Of a DNA stretch of 20,160 nucleotides, positions 15,649 through 20,160 are shown piece after piece (position 1 is the stretch's first letter; the number at the start of each line of letters is the position of its first letter). The stretch comes from Anaerolineae bacterium (GTDB lineage Bacteria > Chloroflexota > Anaerolineae > JAAYZQ01), in NCBI GenBank assembly GCA_016926595.1, contig JAFGOG010000129.1:1-20160 (forward strand), read 5' to 3'. Below the pieces are notes generated by a model. That model saw only the letters and a program-made list of their open reading frames with translations, was not told the DNA's origin and did not search any database. Both the position numbers and the translations under genes were made by a program.

Positions 15649-16701
15649 TTAATACAGCCAACAGCGCACCTTATGACCAGGCGCGATCTCTTTGAGCTCG
15701 CGGTTCTTTTCCAGGCAGATCGTCAAGTCTCGATCCAGGCGGGCGCGACAGCGAGGCGCAAAGCGACAGCCCTCAGGCAGATCGATGCAGCTTGGAACAT
15801 TGCCCGGGATAGTATACAACTCGTCTTTGATCTGGCCCAGCACCGGTACCGAACCGATGAGCCCCACGGTGTAGGGGTGCTTGGGAGAATGGAATAGGGT
15901 GTGAATATCGGCCTCCTCGACGATCTGGCCGGCGTACATGACCGCTACGCGCGAGGCCATCTCGGCCACTACGCCCAAGTCATGGGTGATGAGGATGATG
16001 GCTGTGCCCAGCCTGGCCTGGAGATCGCGCATCAGGTCGAGGATCTGGGCCTGGATCGTCACGTCCAGCGCTGTAGTCGGCTCGTCGGCGATGAGCAGTT
16101 GTGGAACGCAGGCAATGGCCATGCCGATCATCACCCGCTGCGCCATCCCCCCCGACAGCTCGTGGGGGAACGACTTTAGCCGGCGCTCAGGATCGGAAAT
16201 GCCGACCTGCTTGAGCAACTCGAGCGCCTTCTTACGTCCGACCTTTTGCGATACCCTGTCATGGATGCGATAGACTTCGGAAAGCTGGTAGGCGGTGTTA
16301 TAGACCGGGTTCAGGCAAGAGGTTGGCTGTTGAAAGATCATCGAAATACGGTTACCGCGGATATCAGTCATCTGTCTGATCGGCAGGTCGAGCAGGTTGA
16401 CGTTGTCAAACCAGATCTCGCCCGATTCAATCCTGCCGGGATGGGCGATCAAGCGCATGACGGACAAGCTTGTGACGCTCTTGCCACAGCCCGATTCGCC
16501 GACCAGGCCGACCACCTCGCCCCGTCGCACGGTGAAATCGACGCCATCTACAGCCTTGACAACGCCGTCGAGGGTGTAGAAGTAGGTTCGCAGGTCGCGG
16601 ATGTCGAGCAGCACGTCTGGGTCTGAAGGCGGTAGCCCACGCAGATCCCCCCCCTCCGAGGGAGGGGACCGAAGCGCAGTGGAGTTGGATGGTTGGCTCA
16701 T
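15649..16701 (-). CDS. dppD: Dipeptide/oligopeptide ABC transporter ATPase (DppD/OppD type)
   Basis: The second ATPase of the peptide importer (350 aa). Walker A is GESGCGKS (68-75), the Q-loop segment is [12 protein letters not shown], the signature is [14 protein letters not shown], Walker B is [12 protein letters not shown] and the switch His is in THDLGVV. The C-terminal extension has [12 protein letters not shown] and the Cys pattern CRFAPRC...CLE...CW of this subfamily. Its ATG overlaps the permease stop (ATGA, 16698-16701), so it is translationally coupled. The first 28 residues (with [16 protein letters not shown] at 9-24) are a low-complexity extension before the ATPase fold; the DNA there holds a GC hairpin at 16651-16667 and resembles an inserted small repeat. 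A GTG at codon 30 could be an alternative start. Confidence 0.94.
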   Translation of the reverse strand: MSQPSNSTALRSPPSEGGDLRGLPPSDPDVLLDIRDLRTYFYTLDGVVKAVDGVDFTVRRGEVVGLVGESGCGKSVTSLSVMRLIAHPGRIESGEIWFDNVNLLDLPIRQMTDIRGNRISMIFQQPTSCLNPVYNTAYQLSEVYRIHDRVSQKVGRKKALELLKQVGISDPERRLKSFPHELSGGMAQRVMIGMAIACVPQLLIADEPTTALDVTIQAQILDLMRDLQARLGTAIILITHDLGVVAEMASRVAVMYAGQIVEEADIHTLFHSPKHPYTVGLIGSVPVLGQIKDELYTIPGNVPSCIDLPEGCRFAPRCRARLDRDLTICLEKNRELKEIAPGHKVRCWLY

Positions 16702-17648
16702 CGGTTCAACCGTGGATCCAAGGCATCGCGCAGCCCGTCGCCCAACAGGTTAAAACTGAGGACAGTTAGCATGATGGCCACACCGGGAAAGAATACGAGG
16801 TGCGGGGCGCTGAATACCTGGTTGCGCTCGGCGCCAAGCATCGAGCCCCACTCAGGCATGGGCGGCTGGGCGCCCAGGCCAAGGAAAGACAGGGCCGCCG
16901 CATCGAGGATGGCCGTGGCGATACCCAACGTGCCGGCGACGATCAGGGGCGTCAGGGCGTTGGGCAGGATGCGGTGAAAGAGCAAGCGAAAATGGCCGAC
17001 ACCCAGGGCACGGTCCGCTTCGACATAGTCGGTCTCGCGGACCGACAGGACGCTGGCGCGCACGATGCGGGCATAGACGGGTATAGAGACTATGCCAATG
17101 GCCAGCAGAGCGTTGATCAAGCCTGGCCCCAACACGGTGACAATAGCGATGGCCAGGATCAGAGATGGAAAGGCGAGGAGAACGTCCATGAAGCGCATGA
17201 TGAGGTTATCCACCCAGCCCCCCATATAGCCGCCCACCGCGCCCAGGACAGTGCCGATAGCGATGGCAAAGCCAACCGTAGTGAAACCGATGATCAACGA
17301 CCATTTAGAGCCATACAGGATACGGCTGAACAGGTCCCGCACGTTGCCGTCGGTCCCCAGGATGTGCTGCGGTTGATCCTTTGGACAGCCCAGGAGATGG
17401 ATGCAGGGCGACATGCGCTTGCGGACACCTGCCGCCGCCTGCTCAGGGATGTCGAGCATCGACTTGGTCGGATCAAAAGGCGCGAGTAATGGATGGAAAA
17501 TGGCGATAAAGACCAGGGTGCCCAGGATGACCATACCCACGATCGCCGAGTGCTTGTGAAAGATGTGGCGGAGTGCATCGCGCCACAGGCTACTGGGCGG
17601 ACGCTGGAGTACTTCGTCGAGCGTTGCGACTTTTGATGTGCTTGTCAT
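16698..17648 (-). CDS. dppC: Dipeptide/oligopeptide ABC transporter permease (DppC/OppC type)
   Basis: The 316-aa inner-membrane permease has the OppC layout. It has a cytoplasmic N-terminus with the HKHSAIVGMVILGTLVFIAI first helix, an extracellular segment of about 60 residues (with LGTDGNVRDLFSRILYG) and then five helices. The EAA loop is EADRALGVGHFRLLFHRILP, and LSFLGLGAQPPMPEWGSML is a strong family marker. It pairs with DppB to form the channel and docks onto DppD/DppF. The start at 17648 lies 9 bases after the dppB stop with little Shine-Dalgarno, consistent with coupled translation, and its stop overlaps the dppD start. The extracellular loop has CIHLLGC, two cysteines that might pair; this is inference. 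Confidence 0.95.
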   Translation of the reverse strand: MTSTSKVATLDEVLQRPPSSLWRDALRHIFHKHSAIVGMVILGTLVFIAIFHPLLAPFDPTKSMLDIPEQAAAGVRKRMSPCIHLLGCPKDQPQHILGTDGNVRDLFSRILYGSKWSLIIGFTTVGFAIAIGTVLGAVGGYMGGWVDNLIMRFMDVLLAFPSLILAIAIVTVLGPGLINALLAIGIVSIPVYARIVRASVLSVRETDYVEADRALGVGHFRLLFHRILPNALTPLIVAGTLGIATAILDAAALSFLGLGAQPPMPEWGSMLGAERNQVFSAPHLVFFPGVAIMLTVLSFNLLGDGLRDALDPRLNR

Positions 17649-17657
17649 AGTCAGAAG

Positions 17658-18731
17658 CTACTTCAGGCGCACCCGCGGGTCGAGGTAGGCGTAGGAGAGG
17701 TCGACCACCAGGTTCACGGCTACAAAGACGAGAGCAATGATCAAGGTGAACCCCTCGACCACACGGTAGTCACGGGCGGTAATGGCTTCATACAAGGAGC
17801 GCCCGACACCGGACAGGTTAAAGATCGTCTCGGTCAGCACGGCGCCGGCGAGCAGGATGCCGAATTGCAGGCCGATGATGGTCACGATCGGCAACATGGC
17901 GTTGCGCAGGCCGTGGCGCAAGATGACCGCGCCTTCGGCCAGGCCCTTGGCTCGCGCGGTGCGGATGTAATCCAGGCCCAGGACTTCGAGCAAGCTGGAG
18001 CGGGTCATGCGGGCGATGATGGCCATCGGGATAGTGCCCAGGGCCATGGCCGGCAGGATCAGGTGCTTCAACGAGTCGGCCAGCACCTTCCAGTTACCGG
18101 TGACCAGTGCGTTAAACAGGTTGATGTTGGAGACGAAATCCAGGAGCGTGCGCAGACCCCCGCTGACCTGCCAGCCCCAGGTCACATACAGCGGATCAAT
18201 CGTCACTCCTGCACCCAAGCGACCAGAAGGTGGGAGCGCCACGCCCGTGTTTTTGAGCAGCACAGCAAAGATGTACTGTAGCATGAGGCCCAACCAGAAA
18301 ACCGGCATAGAGACGCCGATGTTGGCCAGGATCATGGTGCCGACATCTACTGACGAGTTCTGCTTGTAGGCCGATAGCATGCCGAGTGGAATGCCGATCG
18401 AGACCGCAAACAGCAATGCCGCCATGCTGAGCTCGATGGTCACCGGCAGCCGCTCGATCAGCATTTGAGTGACCGGCCGGCCTTGACGGTACGAATCGCC
18501 CAGGTCCCCCCGCGCCAGCTCCCCGAGATATGAGATGAACTGGATCGGGATCGGCCTGTCCAGCCCACGGCGGGCAATGTAGGCGTCGCAGATCTCGTCA
18601 GTCGCACGCTCGCCCAAGGCTGCCCGGCAGGGATCGCCGGGGATCAGGCGCACAAGGGTAAAGACTACGAACACGATGCCAAAGAGAACCGGTATGGCCA
18701 GCAACAACCGGCGAACAATATAGCCTGTCAT
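17658..18731 (-). CDS. dppB: Dipeptide/oligopeptide ABC transporter permease (DppB/OppB type)
   Basis: The 357-aa permease starts MTGYIVRRLLLAIPVLFGI, the usual OppB first helix, followed by RLIPGDPC and the GLDRPIPIQFISYLGELARGDLG segment. Further markers are the EAA-type loop YIRTARAKGLAEGAVILRHG (about 257-276) and the C-terminal ending DLSYAYLDPRVRL. It forms the channel with DppC. Between about residues 165 and 225 there is a longer than usual extracellular segment (PPSGRLGAGVTIDPLYVTWGWQ onward, in pieces). The start codon ATG at 18731 has a modest AAGCGG site. It follows the binding-protein gene by 238 bases that contain a hairpin, a common arrangement that lets the binding protein be made in excess. 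Confidence 0.95.
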   Translation of the reverse strand: MTGYIVRRLLLAIPVLFGIVFVVFTLVRLIPGDPCRAALGERATDEICDAYIARRGLDRPIPIQFISYLGELARGDLGDSYRQGRPVTQMLIERLPVTIELSMAALLFAVSIGIPLGMLSAYKQNSSVDVGTMILANIGVSMPVFWLGLMLQYIFAVLLKNTGVALPPSGRLGAGVTIDPLYVTWGWQVSGGLRTLLDFVSNINLFNALVTGNWKVLADSLKHLILPAMALGTIPMAIIARMTRSSLLEVLGLDYIRTARAKGLAEGAVILRHGLRNAMLPIVTIIGLQFGILLAGAVLTETIFNLSGVGRSLYEAITARDYRVVEGFTLIIALVFVAVNLVVDLSYAYLDPRVRLK

Positions 18732-18824
18732 CCGCTTCTAGTTCCTCAAACCAGCAACTCTGTGTAAGGGATCTGCAAAGCAGCAAGGCGAATTGACAAC
18801 TCGCCCCACCAGACCAGATGAGCA

Positions 18825-18861
18825 AAGGATGGGATACCACTCGAAGTGGCATCCCATCCTT
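18825..18861 (-). promoter_or_regulatory. Long intercistronic hairpin between the binding-protein gene and dppB
   Basis: AAGGATGGGAT (18825-18835) pairs perfectly with ATCCCATCCTT (18851-18861). After one mismatch the stem continues CCACT/AGTGG around a 3-nt loop, giving 16 pairs in 17 positions. On the minus strand only TTT follows, so termination would be partial at best. It lies in a 238-base gap (18732-18969) that otherwise shows no gene. Hairpins here often stabilise the upstream binding-protein mRNA and lower downstream expression; that role is inferred. Confidence 0.6.
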
Positions 18862-18969
18862 CGTCACCACACGAAAAAGTCGGGCTCGGCCGGTTGGGTT
18901 ACGCCCAAACCAAGCGCGAACTCGGGATGCGCCATTGCTCTTCCGACCGAGTCCAGTTCGATTCCCCTG

Positions 18970-20160
18970 CTATTCGGGCGCGTTCAGAAACGAGCCAAAC
19001 AGCCCGGAGAAGTAGGTAAAGGAGCCGTCGCGACCCACGTGCAGCGGGTGCGACGCATCCCACTGGACCACGTAGGACATGACCACATCGATGGCGTCCA
19101 GGTCGCTGCCGTCGTGGAACTTGACGCCGGGTCGCAGATAGCAGGTCCACACGGTCAGGTCGGCGTTGGCCTCGCATTTCTCGGCCAGCGATGGCCCAAC
19201 GGCCGTGCCGCCTACCTCGTAGGCCAACAACGACTCGAGCATCTGCTCGCAGGCCCGCAACGACTCACCATCGGTTTCGTCGGCGCAGTACAGGCCGATC
19301 GGCTCGGCGTTCTGCATCCAGGTAAACGTATCACGCCCACCAGGATCCATCACCGAAAAGTTCTCGTTGCCCAGCGGGCTGGCGTGTGCTCCCGTAACGT
19401 CGGCCTTGAAGGCGGTGCCCGAACCGCCGTGGGCGACCGGGATCATCGGCACGTGCTGCTTGAGCAGCTCGTTGGCCTTGGCGTATAGCACATTGCGCGC
19501 GGCCTGATCCGACAGCGAACCGGCCTGGTCCAGCACGCCCCAGATATCGGGGAAACCATCGCCGAACTGTTTGGACGCCCCTTTGCCAAAGTGAAAGTCG
19601 AGGAAGTTGGTCTGGTCAGGATAGTCGGCCCCCCAACCCAACAGGTGGAAACCCTCGAGCTGGCCGGCGTCGGCCGCGTCGATAAAGGCGCCCGACTCCA
19701 TGACGACGATCTCGGCGTCGATGTTCAGGTTGGCCTTGAGCTGGGCCTGGAGGTCCTGGGCCACCACAGCCGGCTCGGGTAGGTAGCCGCGGACGACGTC
19801 ACGGTAGGTGATCTTGGTCTGGAAGCCATCGGGGAAGCCGGCCTCGGCCAGCATTGCCTTGGCCGCTGCAACGTCGAACTCGTACCACTCGGGGCCGTCA
19901 CATCCGCCAGGAATGGCGCACGGCGTAAAGTGGCTGGCAACGGTCGAGCCCTCGGGATAAAAGTTGTCGACGATCCGCTGGCGGTCGATGCCCATGGCAA
20001 CGGCCTGGCGCACCTTCTCATTGTCGAAGGGCGGGAAAAAGTTGTTCATACCCAGGTAGAAGATGTTCAACGCCTCGCGCGGGTAGAGCGTCAAGTTGGA
20101 GTCAGCCTGGATGGTGGGGAAATCGTCGGGCGCCGGGTTGTCGATGCCGTCCACGTTGCC
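18970..20160 (-). CDS. Family-5 peptide-binding protein (SBP_5), C-terminal part, with an extra N-lobe-like module at its C-terminus
   Basis: The gene enters from the right edge; 397 codons are visible and the start lies outside. Residues are numbered from the GTG at 20154, two codons in. The stretch 1-275 is ordinary SBP_5: GNVDGID, NIFYLGMNNFFPPFDNEKVRQAVAMGIDR (in pieces), the AKAMLAEAGFPDGF repeat region, GWGADYPDQTNFLD and LLKQHVPMIPVAHG, where the protein family normally ends. Instead it continues for about 120 residues (275-394): QMLESLLAYEVGG, PSLAEKCEANADLTVWTCYL and LRPGVKFHDGSDLDAIDVV. This is the pattern that normally opens the N-terminal lobe of SBP_5. The two cysteines at about 290 and 302, and 328/338, are confined to this tail. 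The protein would be a secreted lipoprotein or anchored receptor feeding DppBCDF, but the signal peptide is not in the window. Confidence 0.9.
   Translation of the reverse strand, partial: GNVDGIDNPAPDDFPTIQADSNLTLYPREALNIFYLGMNNFFPPFDNEKVRQAVAMGIDRQRIVDNFYPEGSTVASHFTPCAIPGGCDGPEWYEFDVAAAKAMLAEAGFPDGFQTKITYRDVVRGYLPEPAVVAQDLQAQLKANLNIDAEIVVMESGAFIDAADAGQLEGFHLLGWGADYPDQTNFLDFHFGKGASKQFGDGFPDIWGVLDQAGSLSDQAARNVLYAKANELLKQHVPMIPVAHGGSGTAFKADVTGAHASPLGNENFSVMDPGGRDTFTWMQNAEPIGLYCADETDGESLRACEQMLESLLAYEVGGTAVGPSLAEKCEANADLTVWTCYLRPGVKFHDGSDLDAIDVVMSYVVQWDASHPLHVGRDGSFTYFSGLFGSFLNAPE

Noticed and set aside
18940..18975. tRNA-like T-arm string (GTTCGATTCCCCTG) on the plus strand
   Set aside because: The flanking bases do not form the T stem, no acceptor or anticodon arm can be folded around it, and it overlaps the end of the binding-protein gene.
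1..20160. CRISPR arrays, insertion sequences, attachment sites or phage genes
   Set aside because: No regularly spaced repeats, transposase or integrase motifs, or terminal repeats were seen in the window.

Overview
The window looks like a piece of a Chloroflexota chromosome, most likely Anaerolineae-like. This is inferred from the GC-rich sequence, the style of the proteins (WD40 modules attached to membrane proteins, a PdtaS/PdtaR pair, family-5 binding proteins with an added C-terminal module) and the gene content. No rRNA or other taxonomic marker is present, so the placement is tentative. I see no insertion sequence, phage gene or CRISPR array.

Left part (1-5738, all on the minus strand). 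A signalling operon runs 171-aa membrane protein (1634-1119), OmpR-type response regulator (1058-375), sensor histidine kinase (367 to beyond base 1). A second operon starts from a clear promoter near 5831-5803 and holds a DUF4870-like membrane protein, recJ, an M32 carboxypeptidase and a 74-aa membrane protein (5738-1737).

Middle part (5848-9211, plus strand). fmt has a promoter placed so that its mRNA should be leaderless. tRNA-Pro(GGG) follows, with its own promoter and a terminator. Next is a two-gene PdtaS (histidine kinase)/PdtaR (ANTAR antiterminator) system. A bidirectional terminator at 9252-9288 separates it from the converging genes on the right.

Right part (9297-20160, all minus strand, reading right to left). 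A dipeptide/oligopeptide ABC importer comes first: binding protein (cut by the window edge), two permeases and two ATPases. It is followed without any visible terminator by an unusual amino-acid-type ABC importer: an 805-aa protein joining a seven-bladed WD40 propeller to a HisM/GlnP-type permease, then a GlnQ-type ATPase. A six-TM sensor histidine kinase and a phosphoglycerate-mutase-family phosphatase end the gene string. No polar-amino-acid binding protein is present.

The observations most worth following are the WD40-permease fusion, whose propeller is predicted to sit on the outer face where a binding protein would normally dock, and the peptide-binding protein, whose C-terminus carries a second copy of what looks like the start of an SBP_5 N-lobe.
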